DNA of 64,000 nucleotides from positions 372,001-436,000 of the forward strand of contig NZ_JAUCBP010000002.1 of assembly GCF_030362855.1 (NCBI RefSeq), read 5' to 3'. The stretch is from Neoalteromonas arenosi (GTDB taxonomy: Bacteria; Pseudomonadota; Gammaproteobacteria; Enterobacterales; Alteromonadaceae). A program made the position numbers and the translations under genes. The notes under the pieces were generated by a model that saw nothing but the letters and a program-made list of their open reading frames with translations, did not search any database and was not told where the DNA came from. Below are positions 8,913 through 17,984 of this stretch, in pieces; within the stretch, counting starts at the first letter, position 1; each line of letters starts with the position of its first letter.

Positions 8913-9836
8913 ATGATCTCAGTGACCCAACTAACGAAGCGATTTAAGGAGTTCACAGCTGTGAATGAATTGTCGTTTGAAATGCAGCCCGGCGATATCG
9001 TCGGCTTTCTCGGACCAAACGGTGCTGGTAAGTCTACAACAATGAAGATGCTTACCGGGTTTCTAGCCCCAACATCGGGTGAAATCCATATCGATGGTAT
9101 GGACTTGGCAACTAACAGCAAAGCCATTCAAGCGAAAATTGGCTATTTACCTGAAGGTGCGCCCGCATACGGCGATATGACCGTTATTCAGTTTTTAAAC
9201 TTTATTGCAAAGGTTCGCGGTATAGATAGTCAGCATCGAGATCAACGCATAGCTGACGTCGTGCAACAATTAGCGTTAGAGAAAGTACTCGATAAACCCA
9301 TTGAAAATCTATCGAAAGGCTTTAAACGCCGAGTTGGGCTTGCGCAAGCGATTGTCCATGACCCGCAAATACTGATCCTTGATGAGCCGACCGATGGACT
9401 TGATCCTAACCAGAAACATCAAGTCAGAGAATTGATCCAGCACTTATCAAAGGATAAGTTAGTGATTGTTTCTACACATATTCTCGAAGAAGTCACTGCG
9501 GTATGCAATCGGGTTATCGTCATCGCCGATGGCGAGTTGCGTTTTGACGACACGCCTGAAGCATTACTCAAGCAATCAAAGTATCACCAAGCAATCACGT
9601 TACATTTGAGCTATCAAGCCGATATCTCAGGCCTCCTTGAGTTGCAAGGCGTTGCTGATATGCATGTAGATCGGGCTACGGGACGAGTCACACTATTCCC
9701 CGAGCCGGGCGCACAAATCCTACATTTAGTTACGGAATACGCGCAAGTTCGCAAACTTCCCGTAGATACACTTTATATCGAGCAAGGTCGTCTGGATGAA
9801 GTGTTCAGGACGATAACTAAGGAGCGTGTTGCATGA
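8913..9836 (+). CDS. ABC transporter ATP-binding protein, GldA type
   Basis: A 307-residue ATPase of an ABC-2 type exporter. The Walker A motif is GPNGAGKST (residues 34-42), the signature is 'LSKGFKRRVG', Walker B with the catalytic Glu is 'ILILDEPTDGLDP', and the switch His follows in 'VIVSTHILEE'. The region after about residue 220 is the accessory tail of drug/Gld-type exporters. Start: ATG at 8913 with AGGAAG upstream; a TTG at 8892 would add seven residues. The stop overlaps the permease start by four bases (ATGA), so it is the first gene of a tight operon with the permease, GldG-like and DUF4340 genes. It powers whatever the neighbouring membrane genes move. Confidence 0.93.
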   Translation: MISVTQLTKRFKEFTAVNELSFEMQPGDIVGFLGPNGAGKSTTMKMLTGFLAPTSGEIHIDGMDLATNSKAIQAKIGYLPEGAPAYGDMTVIQFLNFIAKVRGIDSQHRDQRIADVVQQLALEKVLDKPIENLSKGFKRRVGLAQAIVHDPQILILDEPTDGLDPNQKHQVRELIQHLSKDKLVIVSTHILEEVTAVCNRVIVIADGELRFDDTPEALLKQSKYHQAITLHLSYQADISGLLELQGVADMHVDRATGRVTLFPEPGAQILHLVTEYAQVRKLPVDTLYIEQGRLDEVFRTITKERVA

Positions 9837-10567
9837 ATGCACTAGGAATTATTGTAAAGCGAGAGTTTGCAAGCTTCTTTGCGACTCCAGTGGCGTATGT
9901 ATTTATCACTATATTTCTAATGCTGAGCGGAGTCTTTACGTTTTTTATTGGCCAATTTTACGAGCGTGGCCAAGCGGATTTGTTACCGTTTTTCAATTTT
10001 CACCCGTGGTTGTATTTGTTTCTGGTACCCGCTATAGCCATGCGGAGCTGGTCTGAAGAACGCAAGTCAGGCACGATTGAACTGTTGATGACTCTACCCA
10101 TTTCAGTGACACAAGCCGTGCTAGGTAAGTTTATTGCAGCATGGGCGGTATTAGGATTGGCTTTACTGCTAACCTTCCCACTTTGGGTGACGGTTAATTA
10201 TCTTGGTACACCTGACAATGGCATCATACTAGCAGCGTACGTGGGAAGTTGGTTAATGGCTGGTGCGTTCTTAGCCGTTAGCTTGTGCATGTCAGCGTTG
10301 ACCAAAAATCAAGTTATTGCGTTTATTTTGGCAATAGTCGTTTGTTTTTTATTCGTTCTCAGTGGTAGCCCTGTTGTATTGGATGTATTCCAAGGTTGGG
10401 CATCTGCCATGGTGATCGATACGGTAGCGAGTTTGAGCTTCCTGACGCATTTTGAGGCTATGGCCAAAGGTGTATTAGCACTCAACGATATTGGCTACTT
10501 CTTGATCGTAATAGTGACCTTTATGATTGCAAATCATATGATTATTGAGCAGAAGAAGGCGGATTAG
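9833..10567 (+). CDS. ABC-2 type permease, GldF-like
   Basis: A 244-residue inner-membrane protein with about six hydrophobic segments, starting 'MNALGIIVKREFASFFATPVAY', a pattern typical of ABC-2 permeases of the GldF group: an N-terminal amphipathic stretch, then TM1, followed by 'SWSEERKSGTIELLMTLPIS', the conserved cytoplasmic coupling segment. Further membrane segments run from about residue 105 to the end. It overlaps the ATPase gene by four bases and is followed after two bases by the GldG-like gene. In Bacteroidota GldA and GldF accompany GldG and are linked to gliding, but here no other gliding gene is seen, so an export or envelope role is inferred. Confidence 0.88.
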   Translation: MNALGIIVKREFASFFATPVAYVFITIFLMLSGVFTFFIGQFYERGQADLLPFFNFHPWLYLFLVPAIAMRSWSEERKSGTIELLMTLPISVTQAVLGKFIAAWAVLGLALLLTFPLWVTVNYLGTPDNGIILAAYVGSWLMAGAFLAVSLCMSALTKNQVIAFILAIVVCFLFVLSGSPVVLDVFQGWASAMVIDTVASLSFLTHFEAMAKGVLALNDIGYFLIVIVTFMIANHMIIEQKKAD

Positions 10568-10569
10568 TT

Positions 10570-12378
10570 ATGCAAAGAGCTGTTTCATTTTCGTTGGCAA
10601 CTATCCTTTTAGCTTGTTTGTTTTTCGCATTGGTATTTGTCAATAACACCGCGTTGAATTCTGTGCGATTAGATTTGACGGAAAACCAAGTCTATTCATT
10701 ATCAGATGGCAGTAAAGCGGTTATTGACGAGCTCCAAGAGCCCATTAATTTATATTTTTTCTTTTCAGATTCTGCCACCAAGGGGATGACAGGTTTACGA
10801 AATTACGCAAGCCGAGTTGAAAGTTTGTTAGAAGAATATGCTAACTATGCTGATGGTAAGATTCGGTTACATGTTATTGATCCAGTGCCCTTTTCTGAAT
10901 ATGAGGATCAAGCAACACAATACGGTTTAACCGGTGCCGCAATTGGCCAATTGGGTGAAGCTGTATACTTTGGTCTTGCGGGGACTAATGCCGTTGATGA
11001 TCAGCAAGTGATAAGTTTCTTTGATCCACAAAAAGAGAGCTTTTTAGAGTACGACCTTAGTCAATTGATTTATCAATTAACTGACAGTTCGGCGGTTCAA
11101 GTAACACTATTAACTGATTTGAATACGGTTGGAGGTCAAAATCCAATGACTGGCCAATTTGATCCGGAGATGGTTTTTTATAATCAATTGGGCCAGTTGT
11201 TCGAATTAACCACTATCTCAAGTCAGGATACCGAAGTACCGTTGGATACTGATGTGCTAATTATTGTGCACCCTCAAGGGCTCAATGAAAGCTTGCAGGC
11301 GAGTATCGAGCAATACGGATTAAACGGCGGAAGAATGCTCGTTTTTGCTGATCCACATTATGAGTCTGATCCAATGGCGCTAATGGGGGGCGTCGGGGCA
11401 AACCCATCTGACTTGCCGCTATTGGCTTCGTGGGGGATTGACTTAGATTTTTCCCAGATTGTATTGGATGCCAACCTTGGCTTAGAGGTTCGCACACCGC
11501 AAGGCGGAATTGCACGTCATTTTGGCATTCTGGGGTTTGACACTGAGGTTATCGACGCAGGTGATGTTGTCACTGCTAACCTCGACAGCATTAATGCGGC
11601 TTCGATAGGCTCTATTGAACTGTCGGAAAACGCTCAGCTGGAGCTGGTACCTTTGTTGACAACTTCAGCTAATAGCCAATTGCATGAAACCGCAACATAC
11701 GCAATGACTCAGGACCCGCAGGAGCACGCACGCAATTTTGCCGCTGAAGATAAAGAGCATGTAGTCGCGGCCAGAATTACCGGTGTATCAGGCACTGATT
11801 TAGCTAAACTCAACATACTTCTTGTTGCTGATGCTGATCTACTAGCGGATCGTTTCTGGGTGCAACAGAGCAACTTTTTTGGTCAAACTATTTTTACACC
11901 ATTTGCCAACAACGGTGATTTATTAATTAACGCTGTGGAAAATTTAGCGGGCAGCGATGCGTTGATCAGCGTACGTAGCCGCGGAACTTTCTCTCGTCCA
12001 TTTGAGCGGGTCGAGGCACTTGAGGTTGCTGCAGAAGCTAAATTTAGAGCGCAAGAAGAGCGCCTACAGCAACAGCTAGCAGACACAGAGGCGCAACTCG
12101 CTCAATTACAAAGCCAGCAAGGTGATGGCGGCGCTTTAGTAGTTACTGAAGAGCAGCAAGCAGCGATTGATGAATTTATAGAGCAACGCATCGCGATACG
12201 CAAAGAGTTACGCGATGTTCGCTTCCAACTCGATCGCGATATCGATAAGTTAGGTAACTGGCTTAAGTTCGTCAACGTTGCTGCGGCACCCGTTCTGTTA
12301 GCGCTGCTTTTGTACTTTTTGGCTGCAATATTGCGAGCTGGTTCAGCTCGTCGGTCAATCCGTAAGGTGGTCGGCTAG
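10570..12378 (+). CDS. GldG family protein (ABC-type uncharacterised transport auxiliary)
   Basis: A 602-residue envelope protein. An N-terminal membrane segment (about residues 8-28) is followed by 'SVRLDLTENQVYSLSDGSKAVI', the hallmark opening of the GldG family, and by a large extracytoplasmic region of the ABC_transp_aux type up to about residue 480. A coiled-coil stretch rich in Gln, Glu and Leu (about 478-510 and 525-560) precedes a C-terminal membrane segment near 572-592 and a short basic tail. The topology puts most of the protein in the periplasm, held by a helix at each end. It is the third gene of the operon, two bases after the permease. The molecular function of this family in proteobacteria is not known. 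Confidence 0.87.
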   Translation: MQRAVSFSLATILLACLFFALVFVNNTALNSVRLDLTENQVYSLSDGSKAVIDELQEPINLYFFFSDSATKGMTGLRNYASRVESLLEEYANYADGKIRLHVIDPVPFSEYEDQATQYGLTGAAIGQLGEAVYFGLAGTNAVDDQQVISFFDPQKESFLEYDLSQLIYQLTDSSAVQVTLLTDLNTVGGQNPMTGQFDPEMVFYNQLGQLFELTTISSQDTEVPLDTDVLIIVHPQGLNESLQASIEQYGLNGGRMLVFADPHYESDPMALMGGVGANPSDLPLLASWGIDLDFSQIVLDANLGLEVRTPQGGIARHFGILGFDTEVIDAGDVVTANLDSINAASIGSIELSENAQLELVPLLTTSANSQLHETATYAMTQDPQEHARNFAAEDKEHVVAARITGVSGTDLAKLNILLVADADLLADRFWVQQSNFFGQTIFTPFANNGDLLINAVENLAGSDALISVRSRGTFSRPFERVEALEVAAEAKFRAQEERLQQQLADTEAQLAQLQSQQGDGGALVVTEEQQAAIDEFIEQRIAIRKELRDVRFQLDRDIDKLGNWLKFVNVAAAPVLLALLLYFLAAILRAGSARRSIRKVVG

Positions 12379-12379
12379 T

Positions 12380-13441
12380 ATGAGTAGAATTATCGCCCTA
12401 TTGATTGCATTGAGTGTTGCCATAGGTCTTGCGCTTTGGCTGATTAGCAAAGACCGTGTTTCCGTACCTACGAATCAGCCGTTACTCAACGAGTTTACGG
12501 TTGACCTTGGCAACATAGAGCGTATTGAAATAGCCAATGCCAACGAACAATTGTTGCTTGCACAGCTCGTCGACGGGCAGTGGCGGGCCAATCACTTGCA
12601 TTCACAATTGTATTTTCCAATGGATTACGATTCGCTGGTGGCTTTGATTGACAGTTTGCGAGGTGCCAAAAAGGTTGAAGCAAAGACCCAAAATCCAGCC
12701 AACTTTGCTCGCTTAGGATTACAGGATATTGCACAGCCAGATTCGCAAGCTCGATTGGTTACTCTCGCTACGCCCGACCAATCTTTTAGTTTACTTGTTG
12801 GCAATACGGCGAATAACGGCTTTGGCTCTTTTGTGCGCACACCAGAAGACACGCAAACCTGGCAATTGGATAAAGTAATACGTTTACCAGATTCGCACAC
12901 CAGCTGGTTAATTAACCCTGTTAAACCACTGGATCCTAACAACGTTTTTCGCGTGGTTAGACGCGGTGAAGAAACTTGGCAAATTGTTCGCGATGAACCG
13001 CGTGAATCGGAAGACGGCGTGTCCAATGGCCGCAGTGGCCCGTTTGTATTAGCGGGTATGCGTGCTGATGAACAACTCGTATTTCCGAATGTATTGCAAA
13101 ACAGCATAGCAGCAATGCTGAGTGTGCGTTTTGAGGATATTGCTGCACGAGACGAGCTGGCGTTTGACGAGTCAGGCGCAGAGCCTATCATCATTGATTT
13201 TGATACCGCTCAAGGTGCGTTGATGGTCAGCTTGTATCAGATTGAAGACCGTTATTTTGTCACTTACGATTCTGCCGCGCTGCCTTGGGTCAATGATTGG
13301 GCTTTTGTTATAACCGAGTTCAATTATCGGCAGTTTGCTAAAGGCCGCAGCGATTTCGTGGAGCCGGCTGAAGCCACCGATCAAGAGCAGAGTAATGAGC
13401 GGCAACGTTCTATCGATGAAGGCGACGCGCCAGGCAGTTAA
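12380..13441 (+). CDS. DUF4340 domain protein
   Basis: A 353-residue protein starting with a membrane anchor (about residues 4-23) and then a periplasmic domain: 'EFTVDLGNIERIEIAN' and 'WRANHLHSQLYFPMDYDSLVALIDSL' are typical of the DUF4340 family, which regularly follows GldG-like genes. A second similar strand-rich unit runs from about residue 190. The C-terminus is hydrophilic and acidic. The start lies one base after the GldG-like stop, and the last four bases overlap the convergent DUF1415 gene. Family function is not known; the constant linkage to the ABC genes suggests it is part of the same envelope complex. Confidence 0.83.
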   Translation: MSRIIALLIALSVAIGLALWLISKDRVSVPTNQPLLNEFTVDLGNIERIEIANANEQLLLAQLVDGQWRANHLHSQLYFPMDYDSLVALIDSLRGAKKVEAKTQNPANFARLGLQDIAQPDSQARLVTLATPDQSFSLLVGNTANNGFGSFVRTPEDTQTWQLDKVIRLPDSHTSWLINPVKPLDPNNVFRVVRRGEETWQIVRDEPRESEDGVSNGRSGPFVLAGMRADEQLVFPNVLQNSIAAMLSVRFEDIAARDELAFDESGAEPIIIDFDTAQGALMVSLYQIEDRYFVTYDSAALPWVNDWAFVITEFNYRQFAKGRSDFVEPAEATDQEQSNERQRSIDEGDAPGS

Positions 13442-14031
13442 GTGTCGTCTTCGTTGCCTTCTAATGCGCGTTGGAGGGCACGTTGAAAAAACGCTGTACC
13501 GAGCGCATGCGCATGTGCAATGTTGCGCTCGGGTATTTGTTCAGGGGCCGAGAAGGTTTTTAAGGCCCGATCAAGGCTTTCTTCTCGCAGTATATGCAAA
13601 ATAGGATAGGGACTGCGGTTGGTGTAATTTGCCGGTGAATCGTTTTCTTCGCCGGCAAAGCAATAATCAGGGTGAAAAGTCGCAAGCTGCAATGTGCCGG
13701 CATAATCTCTTCTTTGCATAGCCCATTCGGCTTGCTCGACGAGAAATAGGAAATCATCAAATGAGTTAATATCGTAACTGTTTGCTCTCTCGCTTGCGCC
13801 ATTTGGCGCAATGATGAATAAACTTGTTGCGATACTCGGCGTTGCCAAAACGCGCTCACATTCATTCACCAACAATGCTATCTGCTCATCGATTCTCGGC
13901 GTATCAACAACCACATAAGCAATCGATTTGGCCAATACTTCGCGTTTGGCAAACGGACAAAAATTCTCGCCGACAACGACTTTTTCCACCCAGTAACGCG
14001 TGGCTTGCTCAACGTGAGCGGCGTGCGTCAT
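13438..14031 (-). CDS. DUF1415 family protein
   Basis: A 197-residue protein of the DUF1415 family, found in many proteobacteria and without a known activity. Conserved segments are visible: 'WVEKVVVGENFCPFA' near the N-terminus, 'LFIIAPNG', 'FLFLVEQAEWAM' and 'QLATFHPDYCFAGE', 'NRSPYPILHILRE'. The conserved cysteines in 'NFCPFA' and 'DYCFAG' and the histidine in 'TFHPDY' hint at a metal or catalytic site, which is my inference. The ATG shares one base with the folD stop, so it is probably translated from the folD message. Confidence 0.85.
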   Translation of the reverse strand: MTHAAHVEQATRYWVEKVVVGENFCPFAKREVLAKSIAYVVVDTPRIDEQIALLVNECERVLATPSIATSLFIIAPNGASERANSYDINSFDDFLFLVEQAEWAMQRRDYAGTLQLATFHPDYCFAGEENDSPANYTNRSPYPILHILREESLDRALKTFSAPEQIPERNIAHAHALGTAFFQRALQRALEGNEDDT

Positions 14032-14885
14032 TAGGAATTGTATTTGACGTAAGCTTCTAGAGTGTTGGCAACCAAGCTAGCAACTGTCATTGGCCCAACA
14101 CCACCAGGGACCGGCGTGATCCACCCAGCGACTTGCGCCGCTTTATCATACTCGACATCACCGACAAGTCGACCGTCATCCATGCGATTGATACCCACAT
14201 CAATAACAATGGCTCCGGGCTTAATCCAATCACCTGGAATAAAGTTAGGTTTACCGACCGCCACAACGAGTAAGTCAGCCCGTTGAACATGAGCTTGAAG
14301 ATTCTTAGTAAACTTGTGACAGGTCGTTACCGTACAACCCGCAAGCAACAGCTCCAGTGACATGGGACGACCGACAATATTCGAAGCACCGACGATGACG
14401 GCATCAAGCCCCTTGATGGGACGTTTAGTTGCTTCGATCATGGTCATGATCCCCTTCGGTGTACACGGCCGTAAAGCCGGTATCCGTTGTGCAAGGCGTC
14501 CAATGTTGTAAGGATGAAATCCGTCTACATCTTTGTGTGGATGAATACGCTCTAACACTTCCTCGGCATCGAGACCTGCGGGAAGTGGTAACTGAACTAA
14601 AATACCGTCAATGGTGTCATCTGCGTTTAAATCATCCACTAATGTGAGCAATTCATCCTGTGTTGTATTGGCAGGTAAGTCGAAATGCTTGGAAACAAAA
14701 CCGACTTCATCACATGCCTTGGTTTTGTTTGCGACATAGACTTTTGACGCAGGGTCTGAACCAACTAACACCACGGCTAATCCAGGCACGCGCTTTTCGG
14801 CCTCAATTAAGGACTTAACGTAAATGGCGACATCCTTGCGGACGTGTTGGGCGATGACTTTTCCATCGATTCGGTGAGCGGGCAT
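14031..14885 (-). CDS. folD: bifunctional methylenetetrahydrofolate dehydrogenase/cyclohydrolase
   Basis: A 284-residue FolD, interconverting 5,10-methylene-, methenyl- and 10-formyl-tetrahydrofolate with NADP in the cytoplasm. Visible family features are '[24 protein letters not shown]' in part (the Y-x-x-x-K active-site region with K in 'YVANKTKAC'), '[14 protein letters not shown]', '[15 protein letters not shown]', the nucleotide-binding '[17 protein letters not shown]' and the closing '[14 protein letters not shown]'. All are intact and the length is normal. It heads a two-gene unit with the DUF1415 gene and is divergent from the tRNA cluster, the same arrangement seen in Pseudomonas-type genomes. 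Confidence 0.97.
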   Translation of the reverse strand: MPAHRIDGKVIAQHVRKDVAIYVKSLIEAEKRVPGLAVVLVGSDPASKVYVANKTKACDEVGFVSKHFDLPANTTQDELLTLVDDLNADDTIDGILVQLPLPAGLDAEEVLERIHPHKDVDGFHPYNIGRLAQRIPALRPCTPKGIMTMIEATKRPIKGLDAVIVGASNIVGRPMSLELLLAGCTVTTCHKFTKNLQAHVQRADLLVVAVGKPNFIPGDWIKPGAIVIDVGINRMDDGRLVGDVEYDKAAQVAGWITPVPGGVGPMTVASLVANTLEAYVKYNS

Positions 14886-15073
14886 ACAACTTCTCTAGCT
14901 AAAACCAAGACAGATAATCATGATCCCACGGAAGTGCATGCCAATTCAATCACGCAATGTGATTTTTAGTTGCAAAACACTGAGGTTAGTTTCTCCGAAG
15001 GGGGAAGTTTACGGCTGTTTTTTAGTCGCCTTGATGGCATTTTAATCAACTGCAAAATTAATGCTAAAAGTGT

Positions 15074-15102
15074 TTGACGATAATCGGTCAAGTCGGTAAT
15101 AT
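15074..15102 (+). promoter_or_regulatory. sigma70 promoter of tRNA cluster
   Basis: TTGACG (15074-15079) and TAATAT (15097-15102) are spaced 17 bases apart and followed by a G/C-rich GCGCCCCCC discriminator, the mark of stable-RNA promoters under stringent control. The first tRNA starts 41 bases downstream of the -10 box. The gap 14886-15073 shows nothing else clear. Confidence 0.85.
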
Positions 15103-15143
15103 GCGCCCCCCGTAGAGATGCTGAATTGCATTTTTACTCGGTT

Positions 15144-15220
15144 CGGTGAGTGGCGCAGCTTGGTAGCGCACTTGGTTTGGGTCCAAGGGGTCGTAGGTTC
15201 GAATCCTATCTCACCGACCA
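15144..15220 (+). tRNA. tRNA-Pro (TGG), copy 1
   Basis: 77 bases with encoded CCA. Acceptor arm CGGTGAG pairs with CTCACCG; anticodon stem CTTGG/CCAAG encloses TTTGGGT with anticodon TGG at 15178-15180; the T arm has GTTCGAATC. It is identical to the fifth tRNA of the cluster. Confidence 0.97.
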
Positions 15221-15246
15221 CTTTTAATCTTGCAGAGATTTGCTAC

Positions 15247-15323
<77 letters not shown>

Positions 15324-15394
15324 TTTGGCGTAGCCGGTATGATTCAAATATCAGCAAGGTTAAATAGACTATAATGGTCTTAACAAATCATTAT

Positions 15395-15471
15395 GGTGGG
15401 CGTAGCTCAGTTGGTAGAGCCCCGGATTGTGATTCCGGTTGTCGTGGGTTCAAATCCCATCGTCCACCCCA
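15395..15471 (+). tRNA. tRNA-His (GTG)
   Basis: 77 bases counted from the extra 5' G characteristic of tRNA-His to the encoded CCA. The acceptor arm GTGGGCG pairs with CGTCCAC including one G-U; anticodon GTG lies at 15429-15431 in a CCGGA/TCCGG stem; discriminator base is C as expected for His. Confidence 0.97.
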
Positions 15472-15476
15472 TTTTT

Positions 15477-15561
15477 GCGGAAGTGGTGGAATTGGTAGAC
15501 ACGCTGGATTTAGGTTCCAGTGCTTCACGGCGTGAGAGTTCAAGTCTCTCCTTCCGCACCA
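15477..15561 (+). tRNA. tRNA-Leu (TAG)
   Basis: 85 bases with encoded CCA, a class II tRNA with a long variable arm (TGCTTCACGGCGT region). Acceptor GCGGAAG pairs with CTTCCGC; anticodon TAG lies at 15511-15513 in a CTGGA/TCCAG stem; discriminator A as required for Leu. Confidence 0.97.
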
Positions 15562-15581
15562 TCTTTACACAGTGTTATTGT

Positions 15582-15658
15582 CGGTGAGTGGCGCAGCTTG
15601 GTAGCGCACTTGGTTTGGGTCCAAGGGGTCGTAGGTTCGAATCCTATCTCACCGACCA
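15582..15658 (+). tRNA. tRNA-Pro (TGG), copy 2
   Basis: 77 bases, identical to copy 1 at 15144-15220, closing the cluster. The two copies are direct repeats flanking the Arg, His and Leu genes. No clear hairpin terminator follows, only a T-run near 15668-15674. Confidence 0.97.
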
Positions 15659-15737
15659 CTTTAATTCATTTTTTTGATTCCGATCGCTCTAACTAATCGT
15701 CGATTAATAACAATATCGATGCAGCAGAGTTTTTTAC

Positions 15738-15766
15738 TCGACTCTACAATTTCCTGCCTGTATACT
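15738..15766 (+). promoter_or_regulatory. sigma70 promoter of tig
   Basis: TCGACT (15738-15743) and TATACT (15761-15766) with a 17-base spacer, about 125 bases before the trigger factor start. The remaining part of 15659-15891 is a leader without a clear coding frame. Confidence 0.6.
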
Positions 15767-15891
15767 ACCGCGTCTTTTTTTAACCGACGCCAAACGCAGC
15801 GCCACATAACAAAAGGTGGTGGGGCTTAATTGGCTCACACTAAACATCTGATTAGAGAGCGCGTCAACCGGCGCAAAGTTGAGGTAATATA

Positions 15892-17196
15892 ATGCAAGTT
15901 TCTGTTGAGACGACTGAAGGTTTACAACGCCGTCTTACTATCACTGTTCCCGCTGATGCAATCGACAGTGCAGTTAAATCACGCCTACAACAATTGGCGA
16001 AAACACAACGTATTAACGGTTTCCGTCCAGGCAAAGTACCTGTTTCAGTAATCAAGAAGCGCTACGGAACTGCAGTGCGTCAAGAAGTTGCAACAGATGT
16101 AATGCAGCGTAATTTTTACGAAGCCATTATGCAGGAAAAAATCACGCCTGCAGGTTATCCATCATTTGAATTAAAAAATGATAAAGACGGCGAAGACTTT
16201 TCGTTTGTAGCTTCTTTTGAAGTGTATCCAGAAATCGAAGTTAAAGATGTCGACAAAATGAAAATCGAGAAGCCGGTGGTTGAGATCGAAGACAAAGATC
16301 TCGATAACATGATGGTTACGCTTCAGAAGCAGCACGCTGAATGGAAAGAAGTTAAGCGCAAAGCTAAGAAAGATGACCGCGTAGTTATTGATTTTGTTGG
16401 TTCAATTGACGGTGAAGAGTTCGAAGGCGGTAAAGCTGAAGACTTCACGTTAGAGCTCGGTAAAGATCGCATGATCCCTGGCTTTGAGAAAGACTTGGTC
16501 GGTGCGAAAAAAGGCGAAGAGTTTGTTACTGAAGTAAGCTTCCCTGAAGACTATCACGCCGAAGCGCTTAAAGGTAAAGCTGCCAGCTTTGCTATCAGCG
16601 TGAAGAAAGTAGAAGGTCAAGCATTACCTAAAGTCGACGATGAGTTTGCCAAGTTATTTGGTGTTGAAGAAGGTGGTGTAGATGCATTGCGCGATGAAGT
16701 GCGCAAAAACATGCAGCGCGAACTCGATCAGACGCTTAAGGCACAACTTAAAGAAAATGTAATCGCGGCTTTGCTTGAGAAAAACGAAATTGATTTGCCT
16801 CAAGCATTAGTTGACCAAGAAGTAAATGCCTTGCGCGAGCAAGCAAAACAACGCTTTGAGCAACAAGGTCAAGGTCAGAATTTGCCAGAGCTACCGGCTG
16901 ATTTGTTCATGGATAACGCTAAGCGCCGCGTTTCTGTTGGCTTATTGTTGGGCGAAATCATTAAACAGCAAGAACTTCAGGTGGAAGCAGAGCGCGTTGA
17001 TGCGTTGATCGAATCAATGGCTTCTGCGTATGAAGATCCAACAGAAGTTGTTGAGTACTACAAGGCGAACGAAGAACTAATGCAACAAATGAACAATGTT
17101 GCGCTAGAAGAACAAGCAATTGAATGGATTGCTGCAAATGCTAAAACCAAAGAGGTTAAAAAGGCATTTGACGAGATCATGAACAAACAAGCTTAA
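15892..17196 (+). CDS. tig: trigger factor
   Basis: A 434-residue ribosome-bound chaperone and peptidyl-prolyl isomerase. The N-terminal ribosome-binding domain (about 1-110) contains the signature loop 'GFRPGKVP' at about residues 43-50; the FKBP-like isomerase domain lies near 150-245 ('[19 protein letters not shown]'); the long helical C-terminal arms follow. Length is standard. GAGGT lies seven bases before the ATG. It starts the conserved tig-clpP-clpX-lon-hupB-ppiD block and is followed by its own terminator, so clpP is at least partly expressed separately. Confidence 0.98.
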   Translation: MQVSVETTEGLQRRLTITVPADAIDSAVKSRLQQLAKTQRINGFRPGKVPVSVIKKRYGTAVRQEVATDVMQRNFYEAIMQEKITPAGYPSFELKNDKDGEDFSFVASFEVYPEIEVKDVDKMKIEKPVVEIEDKDLDNMMVTLQKQHAEWKEVKRKAKKDDRVVIDFVGSIDGEEFEGGKAEDFTLELGKDRMIPGFEKDLVGAKKGEEFVTEVSFPEDYHAEALKGKAASFAISVKKVEGQALPKVDDEFAKLFGVEEGGVDALRDEVRKNMQRELDQTLKAQLKENVIAALLEKNEIDLPQALVDQEVNALREQAKQRFEQQGQGQNLPELPADLFMDNAKRRVSVGLLLGEIIKQQELQVEAERVDALIESMASAYEDPTEVVEYYKANEELMQQMNNVALEEQAIEWIAANAKTKEVKKAFDEIMNKQA

Positions 17197-17239
17197 TCGC
17201 GTCGTCTTTGATTGACTTTTATAGTCAGCTACTGATTAA

Positions 17240-17269
17240 ATGCTCGGAACTTTCCGAGCATTTTTTTTT
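17240..17269 (+). terminator. intrinsic terminator after tig
   Basis: ATGCTCGG and CCGAGCAT form an 8-bp stem with a 6-base loop followed by nine T residues, in the gap between tig and clpP. Confidence 0.9.
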
Positions 17270-17299
17270 CTTCATTATAAATAATAAGGTCTCTTCGAC

Positions 17300-17923
17300 A
17301 TGAATAACACTTTTGATCCGACCAACGCTTTAGTTCCAATGGTAGTTGAGCAAACGTCCAAAGGTGAGCGCTCGTATGATATTTATTCGCGCTTGTTAAA
17401 GGAGAACGTGATTTTCCTTGTTGGTCAGGTTGAAGATCACATGGCTAATCTCATCGTGGCACAAATGTTGTTTTTAGAAGCAGAAAACCCAGAGAAAGAT
17501 ATATATCTTTATATCAACTCTCCAGGTGGTTCGGTCACTGCAGGTATGGCTATTTATGATACGATGAACTTTATTAAGCCAGACGTCAGCACAGTGTGTG
17601 TAGGCCAAGCGGCGAGTATGGGCGCATTCTTGCTATCAGGCGGAGCAAAAGGCAAGCGCTATTGTTTGCCAAACTCGCGAGTGATGATTCACCAGCCGTT
17701 GGGCGGATTTCAAGGTCAAGCGTCAGATTTTGAAATTCATGCCAAAGAAATCTTGTCTATTAAAGAGAAGATGAATCGGTTGATGGCCGAGCACACGGGC
17801 CAACCTTATGAAAAGGTTGCTCAAGATACCGATCGCGATAACTTTTTAAGTGCGACGGAAGCCATGGAATATGGTTTAATTGACAAAGTATTGTCTAGTC
17901 GAGATGAAGCGTTAAACGGTTAA
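17300..17923 (+). CDS. clpP: ATP-dependent Clp protease proteolytic subunit
   Basis: A 207-residue serine peptidase that forms the tetradecameric barrel of ClpXP and ClpAP. The catalytic triad is S106 in '[11 protein letters not shown]', H131 in '[10 protein letters not shown]' and D180 in 'TDRDNFLSA'. The oxyanion glycine-rich strand '[15 protein letters not shown]' precedes it. The N-terminal 13 residues correspond to the propeptide ending before 'LVPMVVEQT'. The gene is followed 61 bases later by clpX, its unfoldase partner. It has its own leader after the tig terminator. Confidence 0.98.
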   Translation: MNNTFDPTNALVPMVVEQTSKGERSYDIYSRLLKENVIFLVGQVEDHMANLIVAQMLFLEAENPEKDIYLYINSPGGSVTAGMAIYDTMNFIKPDVSTVCVGQAASMGAFLLSGGAKGKRYCLPNSRVMIHQPLGGFQGQASDFEIHAKEILSIKEKMNRLMAEHTGQPYEKVAQDTDRDNFLSATEAMEYGLIDKVLSSRDEALNG

Positions 17924-17984
17924 TCGACTAGACTAGTTAGTGAGTAAGCAGATTTACTCTAAGAAGCACAGAGGCAATCGATAA

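Noticed and set aside
12625-13194. Minus-strand frame of 189 codons inside the DUF4340 gene
   Set aside because: Serine/threonine-rich shadow translation without start signals.
15393-15587. Open frame over the tRNA genes
   Set aside because: It lies wholly on tRNA-His and tRNA-Leu sequence.
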